Shown: piece after piece, positions 1 through 9,761 of the stretch
Layout: every line of letters starts with the position of its first letter
How positions within the stretch are numbered: position 1 is the first letter of the stretch
Assembly: GCF_050908995.1 (NCBI RefSeq)
Contig: NC_135133.1
Span: forward strand, 10,644,001-10,708,000
Length of the DNA stretch: 64,000 bases
Direction: 5' to 3'
Origin: Andrena cerasifolii
Taxonomy: Eukaryota > Arthropoda > Insecta > Hymenoptera > Andrenidae
Program-made: the position numbers and the translations under genes
Notes under the pieces: model-generated
Seen by the model: the letters and a program-made list of their open reading frames with translations, nothing else
Database searches by the model: none
What the model was told of the DNA's origin: nothing

Positions 1-1618
1 CCATTTTTCTATAACGATTCTTTCTCAGAAATAGAATATATCTGAAGTAATTTTTTCCGTTACAGGTTACTAGCACGCGATCATCCATTTTTTCCATGAA
101 ATGAAGCGAAGTTGGATTTTTCTTAAATTATCATCATCGGCCCGATGATGAAGGAGAGAATTAAAAATTAATTTCTTCGAGTAGGGATTAATGTTTTAAA
201 GTAAATCGTTGACTGAACGATGGCCGATATCAGTATTATTAAGAAGAAAGGCTCGCCGCGACAAAGGGGGAGTAATGCTCTCAGCAACAACGGGGCTACT
301 ATTTTCAATGACTCGAATCTCTGCGAGAGCCTTTCATTCCCTTGCCTGCTTCACCCTATCGCCGCCCGTGTAAAATACGGCGGCTTTTGTAACGCGGATT
401 TTACAAGGGCAAGATATTTCTAAAGACGTCGCGCCTTTGTCCCCCGGTCGAATGCACGCGTGCAATAGTTGCCCGATAAATAGCGAAAATGCCGAGAACT
501 CGTTATATTCGTATCGCGCCTAGCCAGCGGACAGAAGGAAGGAGGCGTAGTTGGTACTGCCATCTGCCACTGAATTTTCATTAAAAGCATCTCCCACAAA
601 ATAATAATAAAATCACACGTACCTACTGAATTCTTCAGTTATTTTAGTTTTAATTAAAATGCACCCCGCGGAACTTTAATTCAGATGATTGGTTAATTGA
701 AATCGATTAAAGCTACCATCTCATTTTTCTTATGGTCCGAATCGATCGAAACGTCCCTTGTAAACAGACGGACCCTAATGAAACTACTGCGGTCGATAAA
801 AAGAACTTGCACATAGGTGACATCTCCAGGTACTCTATTTAGACGAACTTTTGACGCACAGCTGCCACATCTTCTGTTCTCTCTGTCTCTGCCGCGCTGT
901 TGCCACAGAGTTCTCTCTTTTATCGAGAAGTCTTGAACACAGACGAGGTATAGAATAGACCTATCAAGCAATGTATTTTTGTGTCGCCGGTTTAGGGGGT
1001 CCAAGGACCCCCTTGCCATTTTAGTGTCGCATGCAACGTTACCGGTGAAGTCTCAAAACAGATTGTAACGCTACGCGTGGTAGGAACTAGAATTAAGCAC
1101 GAGTAAAACTATGTTTTGAGAGTCAATGCCCGCGATTTACAAATGTTTCTGTTAGAGTAACAATTTAAAAATCGTCTTATGAACATATTTCGTTCAACGG
1201 AAAAGAACGGAGGAAGAAAATAAAACGATATCACATTCGTCTTTTAACCTTGCTGTCCTATTCCGGTTTATTTAACGCAAAACAAATTTATATAAACAAC
1301 AACATTATTTGTGGAAGACATGCTTTGATGATGTAACGTGGAATACCTCGCAAAGGAATTGTAACTTTGTATATTTCAATAAAATGCTGAAGCAGAGAGG
1401 ACTTTAAAAATTGTGAAAAACTCAACAGTTCCAGTATCTCGCTGAAATATTCCAACTTGCACTTATTCTTCCATCTTAACACTATATTCGTGTTCTGGGG
1501 TTCGGTAGGAACAATCGAACAACATTTTAAGTTACATATTTTATTCTTACATTCTACCATAGTATTGCAAGTTACAGAAATTCTTATATCCGACTAGAAT
1601 ATTTGACAATCGCAGCTA
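1..1618. other. AT-rich intergenic DNA, no gene recognised
   Basis: No open frame here has a recognisable family. A 90-codon open frame on the minus strand (1288-1560) has no motif I know and no clear splice context. Two short structures stand out: a perfect 18-bp palindrome at 995-1012 (GGGGGTCC-AA-GGACCCCC), and at 939-962 a copy of a dispersed motif starting CACAGACGAGGTATAG that returns near 27.3 kb. Confidence 0.6.
939..962 (+). repeat. Dispersed short repeat, copy 1
   Basis: The stretch CACAGACGAGGTATAG followed by ATAGACCTATC is shared with 3797-3819 (ATAGACCTATC then ACCTTATGG) and with an inverted-repeat unit at 27281-27370. Three partial copies sharing different portions suggest fragments of one small transposon family. 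No transposase is visible in any copy. Confidence 0.5.
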
Positions 1619-1786
1619 TCGGCTCGGTTCTCACCGATTACCAGGTCTCACCGCGAGGAGGTTGCTGCGTTTCGAGACCCATAGGGAGATAGATGGAATC
1701 AAAGTTCCATCGATCTCCCTGTACATGAAGCCTACTAAACCAAAGAGATGGATGGAAACAAAGTTCCATCGATCCCTTCGGTTTAG
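1619..1786. repeat. Cluster of three local hairpins
   Basis: Three stem-loops follow one another. The first has GGTCTC (1644-1649) paired with GAGACC (1674-1679). The second is a 15-bp stem, 1684-1698 with 1705-1719, with one mismatch. The third is a ~22-bp imperfect stem, about 1734-1757 with 1764-1786. The second and third share the core GATGGAA...TTCCATC, so they look like duplicated units. The function is unknown: they could be transposon ends or a structured transcript. Confidence 0.55.
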
Positions 1787-1801
1787 ATATGGAATCTAGG
1801 G

Positions 1802-2250
1802 AACTGCCAAGCAATCACTCGATTAAAAGAAATTCAGGAAAGAAGGAAAGGCGAAGGGTAAGCGTGAAACAAGTATTGGACGGCGCAGTTCCTACCACCC
1901 TGCTGTCCAAGTCGAAAGGGAAAAGCGCTCGGCGCCTCCCAGACGATTCCTGTTGCTCCGATGCGACTCGTCAGGAGCAAACACTTGACCTGACTCAAGC
2001 CGTCTAACACGGAGATTGGGTAATCGAACCGGGTGACTTACGCAGGCAGTGTACCAAAAGGTGCACCCCCTACGCCCGAAACTTTTCCCTTTGGACAAGA
2101 ACACCAAGGGATGAAACTGATCCACCCATACCGATTCCATGCTCAGTCACATGCTTCCGCAAACGGAAGCAGCGGTAACCTCCTCATCGCAGATGAGGAG
2201 CCAATAAACGAACAACAAAGTTAATGATTTAGTGACTGCTTGGCAATTTT
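1802..2250. repeat. 449-bp block bounded by short inverted repeats and filled with hairpins
   Basis: The ends CTGCCAAGCAATCAC (1804-1818) and GTGACTGCTTGGCAA (2232-2246) are inverted relative to each other with about one mismatch. Between them are GTGTACC-AAAA-GGTGCAC, a stem of CTTCCG with CGGAAG around CAAA, and a CTCATC / GATGAG stem. It may be a decayed MITE or a structured RNA locus. The short open frames inside (1789-2007 and 2033-2224) match nothing I recognise. Confidence 0.45.
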
Positions 2251-2589
2251 ACATGGGACCTTAAATACTTCATACTATAATAAATTAGCCTAGGCTTCCT
2301 TAGATGTCTTCTTTCACTGTCACTTTGCACTAGTTTCTTGTTAAATATATCGTGTTATTAACTCCATTCCCCGAGTAACGGTGAACTCTAAAAGCTGAAA
2401 CAATCAACTATATGTTAGTAACGGTGTGGTCGGCCTGGAAAGAAATTAAGGAAAAGCTTATTGAGTTGGAGACGATCGAGATAATTTCGACCAACAGCAG
2501 AGCACGCACGAGCATGCAAAACCACCGCAGAGATAAGTACTTGAAGGAAAGAGCAGAGAATGTAGACCCATCGATGAGATGCATGACAG

Positions 2590-2910
2590 AGTGACAGAAG
2601 TCACAAAAAACCATCGGAGACATCGACGAGATGAAATGAATCAGAGAAAACCATCGAAGACATCGACGAGATGAAATAAATCAGGAAAAACCATCGAAGA
2701 CATGAAATGAATCAGGGAAAACCATCGAAGACATCGACGAGATGAAATGAATCAGAGAAAACCATCGAAGAAATTCACGAAAATGAAATAAATCATGCAA
2801 ACCCATCGAAGAAATACAGAAAATAGAACGACTCGCGCAAATTTATCGAAAGTATGCATGGAAATAGGACAGATGATGGAAAACGACCGAAGAAATCAGA
2901 TTTGACATTC
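2590..2910 (+). repeat. Decayed ~48-bp minisatellite
   Basis: Units of the type ACCATCGAAGACATCGACG then AGATGAAATGAATCAG repeat about six times. One unit is shortened by the loss of the ATCGACGAG part (near 2700). Similarity decays steadily to the right of 2770, as expected at an old array edge. Stops and unequal unit lengths argue against a coding repeat. Confidence 0.8.
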
Positions 2911-3050
2911 GCAAAACAATAAAATTTTAAATGACTTACCGAACCCCAAAATTTCATCAGCACCAAGCGAATAAACGAACCCAGGCCAGAGGGGCGAGAG
3001 GCTGGCGGAAGAACCAGGGTTGAAATCCTGACCAGATCCCCAGCAAGTTC

Positions 3051-3265
3051 GGCAGCTCCGGGGGGAGGGGGAGGAAGAACCAGGTCCCCAGGAAGTCCAG
3101 TGGATCCAGGCGGCTCGGCAGCTCCAGGGGGGAGGGGGAGGAAGAACCAGGTCCCCAGGAAGTCCAGTTGATCCAGGCGGCTCGGCAGCTCCAGGGGGAG
3201 GGGGAGGAAGAACCAGGTCCCCAGGAAGTCCAGTGGATCCAGGTGGCTCGGCAGCTCCAGGGTTC
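3051..3265 (+). repeat. G-rich 66-bp tandem repeat, four starts
   Basis: GGCAGCTCC begins units at 3051, 3117, 3184 and 3250, giving periods of 66, 67 and 66. Each unit carries a purine-rich core (GGGGGAGGGGGAGGAAG) and a BamHI-like GTGGATCC. In one plus frame single units read as a Pro/Gly-rich peptide (SPGSPVDPGG). The one extra G in the second unit shifts the frame between units, so a continuous collagen-like product is unlikely in this allele. The G-runs could form G-quadruplexes. Confidence 0.8.
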
Positions 3266-3824
3266 CCGGAGGTCCTTCAAGTCCGGAGGACCGACGACGA
3301 CTGAGTACATGAAGATCTGTGAGCTCCTTATGTAGACTTCGAGGAATGATGTCCCCCGATCAAAACAAGGTCGACGGTTAGTTACAATTGCGAAATCCAG
3401 CGAATTCTTCGGCAAAAATGGATTTTCGGCTAAAATATCCATTCCAGTGGCTATTGCTGTGACAAATAATGTTAACAACATTTACACTAACCGCCCAGTA
3501 TAAATTATTATTAACTATAATCGATAGAACTCGAGATATCAAGCAATTTGTAACATTTCGCCTTGGATTTGCAAATGATTTTCTGCGCCGACTGAATTCT
3601 CTTTTATTCTCAATGTTTAATCGTTCGATACATTAATGTTAATGCTTATACATATCACGTAGTATTATTTATAATGTATAAATACGTTTTAGTTGAACTT
3701 AGTGTAAGTGAATAGTTGCAGGAATATTTGGAGAAATATGAGTGAGATACTTGTTTCTACCCCTTAGTTACTAACATCGGCGAAGTATAGGCTAAAACGA
3801 TAGACCTATCACCTTATGGTAATT
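3266..3824. other. Non-coding DNA between the minisatellite and the hairpin
   Basis: AT-rich with no gene signal. At 3797-3819 it carries the ATAGACCTATCACCTTATGG motif shared, inverted, with 27329-27349. It ends directly against the 3825-4255 hairpin. Confidence 0.5.
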
Positions 3825-4255
3825 CGTAGAGGCACGGTACTCTATGAAACACTTTTTGGCAGGCACAGGCACTGACTCTACAATCGCGTTGCACACGATT
3901 ACAAAATCATTTTCTGTTTTTAAACATCCTTCAGTTTCTGAAAAAGTCTTCTAAGTAACGGGTATATCTGAATGGAATCCTGTTAAATTAAAAGGCCTCC
4001 CACATGGTCCAGTAATCGATGAAATTGTATGTGTATTTCTCAATTCGCGCATCAATTTCATCGATTACTGGACCATGTGGGAGGCCTTTTAATTTAACAG
4101 GATTCTATTCAGATATACCCGTTACTTAGAAGACTTTTTCAGAAACTGAAGGATGTTTAAAAACAGAAAATGATTTTGTAATCGTGTGCAACGCGATTGT
4201 AGAGTCAGTGCCTGTGCCTGCCAAAAAGTGTTTCATAGAGTACCGTGCCTCTACG
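3825..4255. repeat. Long perfect-type hairpin (foldback), 203-bp arms
   Basis: The left arm 3825-4027 and right arm 4053-4255 are equal in length and reverse-complementary, with one mismatch noticed (TGGAATCC opposite GGATTCTA). They surround a 25-nt loop. A transcript through it would fold into a ~200-bp duplex. It is either a foldback MITE or a hairpin-RNA locus feeding the siRNA pathway. Near-identity of the arms points to recent origin or continued arm-to-arm conversion. No open reading frame spans it. Confidence 0.9.
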
Positions 4256-4805
4256 TGTTAGTGATGTGAACACCAAACTGATATCAAATTTGAACTATAA
4301 TTATTAACGATATTTCACATCAAAATTATTTGCAGAATTGCAAGCCCGTTTCGTTCAAAGTAGTTGGATTTAAATTATTTTCCGTCAATTTAATCAGCTG
4401 AATCACTTTCATATTGATACGATGAAAAATAGTGAAATTCTGTTTCTGCATAATCTCAAGAATGAAGGCCTTTGATTAAAAAAATTAATTTTTTGAACAA
4501 CGACCCCGCGGTAACACAGAAATCTGCATGCACGACCCACGGTGCACGCAGAAACCACATTTACGGGCTAGCTTGGATTTGAACCAATGCTGGTGCTACC
4601 ATCTACGAAGTATACCTCTTCTGTGATCAAGCTAAGTAGAATTTCACCTGATTGCCACCTAGTGATAAAAAAGTGAATTAAATAAACAATAGCAGTACCT
4701 GATCATTGGCACTTTAAGAAAACGTGATTCATAATTTTGTAGTGAAACATTCATCTTATTGTGAAACATATTTGAAAAGAAAGAACATTAGGGAAGACTA
4801 TTATT
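4256..4805. other. Intergenic DNA upstream of RIOK1
   Basis: Contains an 11-bp hairpin with one mismatch at 4532-4558 (TCTGC...GCAGA) and a tRNA-like fragment on the minus strand at 4569-4634. The last part should hold the RIOK1 promoter and 5' leader, but I see no clear TATA box. Confidence 0.5.
4569..4634 (-). repeat. tRNA-like fragment (possible SINE head or tRNA relic)
   Basis: On the minus strand there is a B-box-like GGTTCAAATCC (4575-4585). The ends are complementary: TAGCTTG (4628-4634) and CAAGCTA (4569-4575). A stretch resembling an A box (TAGATGGTAGCACC) lies closer to the B box than in a normal tRNA, and no proper anticodon arm can be drawn. It is not a functional tRNA. It could be a deleted tRNA pseudogene or a SINE promoter. 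Confidence 0.3.
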
Positions 4806-6855
4806 ATGTTCGGGCACAGCGAAGAAGGACAATTTAGCGATGCTGATGAAGCTGAAGCGCCGTATGTGTGTCATTTAATTATATTCATTTTAATTTATAT
4901 AATTTTCATAACATTTCATTATAGGTTAGAGACTTGTAAAGGACTACCATTGTTTCATTCCGAACTTCCCAAAGATATGAATAAGATACATATTTCAAAT
5001 AGCGAAGAGGAAGAAGATGGTATCGACGACAACAATGATTTAGATGATAGTAATTACGATTGGGACGTAGATGAAATCAGAGTTGGGTCAAAGAATATTG
5101 TAAAAAGTGTTCAAGCTCGATCTATTAATGCTCAAAGTATGTCTAACAAGATTACTAATTACCAGCCGTCGGATAAGTTATTTCGCCGCTACGCAAATAA
5201 AATTAATGTCGAAAGATACGAAGGTCCATCTCTGCCAGGACACGCAGCTAATCTTCTTATCGAAAATGACAAGCGCGTGGAAAAGGACAGGTTTCGTACG
5301 AAAGACAAGCACGACCGTGCAACCGTTGAGCAAGTTTTGGATCCTCGTACAAGAATGATACTGTTTAAACTGTTAAATCAAGGTATAATTGCAGAAATTA
5401 ATGGGTGCATCTCAACAGGGAAGGAGGCTAACGTGTATCATGCGACCTCGAAGACAAGAGTAGAATTTGCGATAAAAATATACAAAACATCAATTTTGCA
5501 ATTCAAGGATCGAGACAAATATGTCACCGGTGAATTTCGTTTTCGTCATGGATATTGTCGTCATAATCCACGTAAAATGGTACGAACATGGGCTGAAAAA
5601 GAATTTCGGAATTTGATACGTCTTCAGCAAGGAGGAGTGTACGCTCCGAAACCGATCTTATTGCGTAGCCACGTACTGCTAATGGATTTCATAGGTAGCG
5701 ATGGCTGGCCATCGCCTAAATTAAAAGACGTCGTTCTCACATCTTCTAAACCAAGGAAATTATACAGAGAATGTGTCGAAATAATGTGGAGATTATATAA
5801 TAAATGCAAGCTTGTTCATGCTGACTTAAGTGAATATAATATGCTGTATTACGATGGATCTATAGTTATAATTGATGTATCTCAGGCGGTTGAACACGAT
5901 CACCCTATGGCGCTTGAATTTCTTAGAAAGGATTGCACAAATATCACTGGTAAAAATAGACCCGAAATCTCCCATAGCAACATTATCAATATCATGCACT
6001 ATTGTTAACATATGTGAACTATATTTGCAGAATTTTTTAAGAAGAATGACGTAGGTGTGATGTCTGTGAAGTCATTATTTGATTTCATAACAGATCCGAC
6101 AGTAACCGAAGACAATATGGATTCGTATTTGGATGCAATATCAGAGCAAATGACACAAGAAAATGAGCAAGAATTCGATCCGACACAACAAATAGAAGAT
6201 CAAGTTTTTAAGCAAGCTTATATCCCCCAAAATTTGACGCAGGTATTTTACAGAACAGTCGAATATGTACATATACGTAATATGCTATACATGCGAACTT
6301 GTATATGTATATTAATCTTCGCAGGTATAAATTTTAATATAAGCGTGTTTAGGTGATTGATATTGAGCGTGACATAAAGCTTGCTAAATCTGGAAAAGAG
6401 GATTTGATATATAAAACCCTTGTTGGTTTAAAAGCGGACTTATCAAAGCCCATTGATACTCCCGAAATTCTCGCTAAAGACAGTAAGAAGGCCAAGGATG
6501 GGAGCGACGAAGACGATTCAACTGACGGAACTGATAATTCCGAACAGGATGAAAGTAGCGAAGAAGAATGTCTAGAAGAAAATGAATCAAAATTTGTGAC
6601 TTCAGCTAGACCTCGGAACGAAAGTCCAGAAAGTAGGAAGGTAATGTAGTTACTTCTGTCCTTTCGTTTCCTTTTCTTTCCGAATGTTTATGTATATTTT
6701 TACACTCATTCAAACAATGTACCACGTAATGAGAACAATACATTTAACTTCAGGCACGGAAAAAAGCGGTGAAGGAACAACGAGCCGAAAAAAGGAAGAC
6801 GAAAACAAAGAAACATATAAAAAAACGAAAGGAGAAAATCCTGAAGAAAAAATAA
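4806..6855 (+). CDS. RIOK1: RIO-type protein kinase 1 (serine/threonine kinase/ATPase)
   Basis: RIOK1 is an atypical kinase/ATPase that acts in the cytoplasm in the last steps of 40S subunit maturation; in animals it also binds PRMT5. I infer five exons: 4806-4861, 4925-5949, 6031-6242, 6353-6640 and 6754-6855. All four introns begin GT and end AG, and they keep one frame of 560 residues, close to the ~570 of vertebrate RIOK1. The first intron (63 nt) has no stop, so its raw translation shows a false hydrophobic segment. Visible motifs: an acidic N-terminus; the nucleotide-binding loop STGKEANVYHA (about 182-192); the catalytic HADLSEYN (317-324, Asp319 and Asn324); the metal-binding IIDVSQ (Asp336) followed by VEHDHP; an acidic linker; and a Lys/Arg-rich tail (KKHIKKRKEK) typical of the family. 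The start ATG opens MFGHSEEGQFSDA; I see no better one. Splice sites are predicted, not proven. Confidence 0.96.
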
Positions 6856-7483
6856 TAGATGAAATTGATTTAAAATGGATATAAACTGTATAAAACAAAT
6901 CTGCTATACGTGTTCGTATTTTATATATATATATATGAAGCATTCAGGCACATCACAGGCCTATATGCGTGTTCGTAATTTGGCGCGCATTTTGCAGTTC
7001 GTGCCATCTAGCGGTGGAACCTGTGAACTAAGAAGCTCCATTCAATTTGTGCAGGGGGAAGAATTATTTATAAATTTGCATTATGGAGGATTTAAACAAT
7101 TTGCAAAGATAGAATTGTATAATAAATTAGAACGTCTGTATAAACAATGTACATCCCGAGAATGCAAAGAAATAAAACAAATTCTGTTCCACTGCACTCA
7201 TTGAATGGGTTTTTTTAGTACACCGATATCGTCATTAGATGGCAGCAGCGTTTGTTCGTCCATAACCTGAAAAAATTTGAATTGTGTTGATAAGTAAACG
7301 ATAGGAATTATGGAGGACTACTTTGGTATTATGTCAAATATAATTACATTTTCCATAAATAATATGAATTGTCAAAATAGAAAAACATGATCTATGTACA
7401 CCGACGAATAAGTATTTTGTTGCGTAACAGTTCTGCTAGGATTGTTTTCAACATTACATAGTATAACGTTTAGATACTGTTTC
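6856..7483. other. RIOK1 3' region and XRCC3 5' region
   Basis: AATAAA-type poly(A) signals occur near 7119 and 7171. A 109-codon open frame (6875-7204) overlaps the presumed 3' UTR; it has no recognisable domain and probably arose by chance. A short (TA)n run lies at 6923-6934. An upstream ATG at 7310 opens only 26 codons before a stop. The missing N-terminal exon of XRCC3 may be in this stretch, but I could not find one that joins in frame. Confidence 0.5.
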
Positions 7484-8477
7484 ATGAAATCAGTGAGCGC
7501 AACAGTAATGAAGAATGGTGAGAAGTTTCTCACTACGGGCTGCCCCAAGTTTGATGCGTTGCTCCGAGGTGGTATCAGTACACGTGGGATCACACAAATT
7601 TATGGAGGTGCCAGTACAGGAAAAACTCAGCTGGCTTTACAATTATGCTTGACTGTTCAATTACCTGTAACAGAGAATGGATTTGCTGCTGGTATAAATT
7701 AATATCCAGGCACACAAATTTCCTGCCACTCGATTTACACAAAGTACTTTTCTTTAATATGCGATACAGGTGCTGTATACATTTGTACTGAATCTGGTTT
7801 CCCATCAAGACGATTACAAGAGTTAATACAAAAGTTAGAGGTCACAAAAAAATTTGGTATAAACGGCGACATCATATTCGTGGAACATGTCTCAACCATT
7901 GTAATCTTAATTCTTTGCACGTCAATTCTGAGATTGTATAAATATAATAATTCAATTTCATTCCTTTATAGGAGGAATTGGAAGTATGTCTGTGCCATAG
8001 AATTCCGATATTAATGTCCATGCGCAAGATAGGTCTAATAGTCGTAGACTCGATTGCCGCTCCGTACAGGGTAGAAGAATGGAAGACTGTTTCTCAAAAT
8101 AGGTCAAAAAGCTTAAGAATAATTGGACAACAATTGCATAAGTTATGTAAAAACGATCTCTGTATAATTTGTATTAATCAGGTAAAACGATATAAACTTT
8201 CATCGCAATATCAATTATTCTGCTTTATGAATACTTTTCAAAGGAAACTTGTACATAGGTAACGGCGACTATATATAATCACGTGCTTAATGATAATTTG
8301 AGCGAACGACCAGCCCTAGGAATAACATGGTCGAGCATGATGACTAGCTCCATACAGTTTTATAGAATAAATTCCCATAGGTATGCTTCTGTCAGATTGT
8401 CGTCAAATTTACCAGAAATAATTGTTCCGTTCCAAATACAAGGATCTGGAGTTACGGCCATTGATCCAGTACTATGA
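7484..8477 (+). CDS. XRCC3: RAD51 paralogue, XRCC3-like (spindle-B type), 5' end unresolved
   Basis: XRCC3 pairs with RAD51C and supports RAD51 strand exchange in homologous repair; the fly counterpart acts in meiosis. Inferred exons: 7484-7691, 7770-7900, 7972-8181 and 8259-8477. Introns are GT-AG and the frame is kept, giving 255 residues. Evidence: GCPKFDALLRGG (about 19-30), Walker A GGASTGKTQ (41-49), then AVYICTESGFPSRRLQ as in XRCC3, FVEHV, Walker B LIVVDSIAAPYR (135 on), CINQV at an exon join, and ERPALGITW. The APYR/APFR after the Walker B Asp and the ALGITW motif favour XRCC3 over RAD51, DMC1 or RAD51C. Family members have ~340 residues; the usual ~70-residue N-terminal part is absent here. 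Either an upstream exon is unrecognised or the start has been lost. ATG 7484 was chosen as the first in-frame ATG; 7508 is an alternative. It ends 31 bp from the opposing RPUSD1 stop. Confidence 0.88.
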
Positions 8478-8508
8478 AATGCGGTGCTAAACAATTAACA
8501 TGTTACTC

Positions 8509-9591
8509 TCACTGTATAAGATTATAAATGTCAGAAAATATATTTTCGTCTAAGACTCTAGCAACATTTGTCGGTGCCCATCGATTCCTTGGATCGGAAG
8601 CTTGAAACGGATCTGCGCTCCTTACATCCAAGTTCTCCATATCATTATTCAATATCAACCTTAAAGAATGAACATAAACATAAGCTTAAAGGTGTATGGT
8701 ACCATAGAGGTGCTAGTAGAATACCTGAAGGAATGCAGAAATGTCCGATGAGGCTCCACATCTTTCCTTTCGCTGTACGTGTAGTCCCCAATCACCGTAT
8801 GACCGATATGGGAGCAATGAACCCTAAGCTGATGCCGTCTACCAGTCGCAGGGCATAATAATACTTTAGTAGCTGGTTTCCCATTTCTAAAACCATGCTC
8901 CAACACTACGAGTACCGTGCAAGACTTCCTTGGCTTCTCGCAGAAGATATTGTCACCAGTGCACATTTTATGGTTTCCATTCTTTTCTCTTGTATCGACT
9001 CCTGCAAAAGAAACATTATCATGAATGAAAGCCCTAACGTGACTCCAATTAAAATGTCTATTTAATTTCCCACCAATTGCTTTATCTATAACAATGTAAG
9101 GTTCATCGACGTGCCCGTGAAGCAAGGCCAAATAATATTTCCTAGTGGTTCGTGTTTCGAATGCGCTCGAAGCGGCTCTCGCTGCTTTTTTATTTAACGC
9201 GATGCATATAATTCCGCTGGTGGCATAATCTAATCTATGTACAAAATGGAATTCGTGAAATAAACTCGGGTTAGCTAGATCTGGTAGAATCCTCTTTAAT
9301 TCGGATTGAAGGGTGTCCTAAAAATTAGAGCGTTCGTCAGTGTAACAAGCGTTTCTTTGTAACTCATGAATAATCTCCGTATACCTTTCTCTCAGGATTA
9401 TTGCTGTTGATGTACATGTCGTAAGGTTTGGAAACTACTATGAAATTCTCACTATGATACAGTACATCTACGTAATTCTTCCACCTACTTCGTACGAGGT
9501 CTTTCAATTGAAATTTCAACCACATTACAAGTATCCGTGTCAGCTTCGCAATGAGCACGCTACAATTATACAGCACTTCATTTATATTCAT
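8509..9591 (-). CDS. RPUSD1: RNA pseudouridine synthase, RluA family (RPUSD1)
   Basis: RluA-type enzymes turn uridine into pseudouridine in RNA using a catalytic Asp. RPUSD1 is the animal member closest to this protein. Its RNA targets are poorly defined. Inferred exons in order of transcription: 9591-9385, 9317-9074, 9001-8725 and 8659-8509. Introns of 67, 72 and 65 nt are all GT-AG on the minus strand. The frame is kept to a TGA at 8509-8511, giving 292 residues. Motifs: VLYHSENFIVVSKPYDMYIN in exon 1; HRLDYATSG (catalytic Asp about residue 99) in exon 2; then KYYLALLHGHV, LVVLEHG and GRRHQLRVHC; and a C-terminal SADPF segment after the last splice, as in RPUSD1. The start used is the outermost ATG; a second in-frame ATG 22 codons later would shorten the non-conserved head. 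It faces XRCC3 tail-to-tail, so their 3' UTRs almost certainly overlap. Confidence 0.93.
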
Positions 9592-9757
9592 TTCGTAGAT
9601 TAACTCTGACTAGCAGCGATGACTTTTGGTTGTTAAAAGTGTCTATCTGTTCCCTGACACTGGTGGGACACTATTTAGACACCATTATTAATTATAAAAA
9701 TAAACCCGTGGTAGATGCGCGATTATCTTCTGCAACAATTTTGTCCATTTACCGTTC
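9592..9757. other. Short intergenic stretch upstream of RPUSD1
   Basis: Holds the presumed RPUSD1 promoter and leader on the minus strand. Apart from AT-rich sequence I see no defined motif. It ends at the TTAA that begins the truncated element at 9762. Confidence 0.5.
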
Positions 9758-9761
9758 TTAA

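Noticed and set aside
1288..1560. 90-codon minus-strand frame as a possible gene
   Set aside because: Leu/Ile/Lys-rich translation of AT-rich DNA with no motif; begins and ends without supporting signals.
2957..3481. 174-codon minus-strand frame with Trp/Pro/Ser repeats
   Set aside because: The repeat part is the antisense of the 66-bp minisatellite and changes frame between units.
4862..4924. Transmembrane segment in RIOK1 suggested by the raw open frame
   Set aside because: It is a 63-nt GT-AG intron without a stop; removing it restores the family alignment.
6875..7204. 109-codon frame after RIOK1
   Set aside because: Starts inside the probable RIOK1 3' UTR, contains TATATA-derived residues, and has no recognised domain.
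4806..9591. RIOK1, XRCC3 and RPUSD1 as a co-transcribed unit
   Set aside because: RPUSD1 is on the opposite strand, and RIOK1 and XRCC3 are about 630 bp apart with poly(A)-like signals between them.
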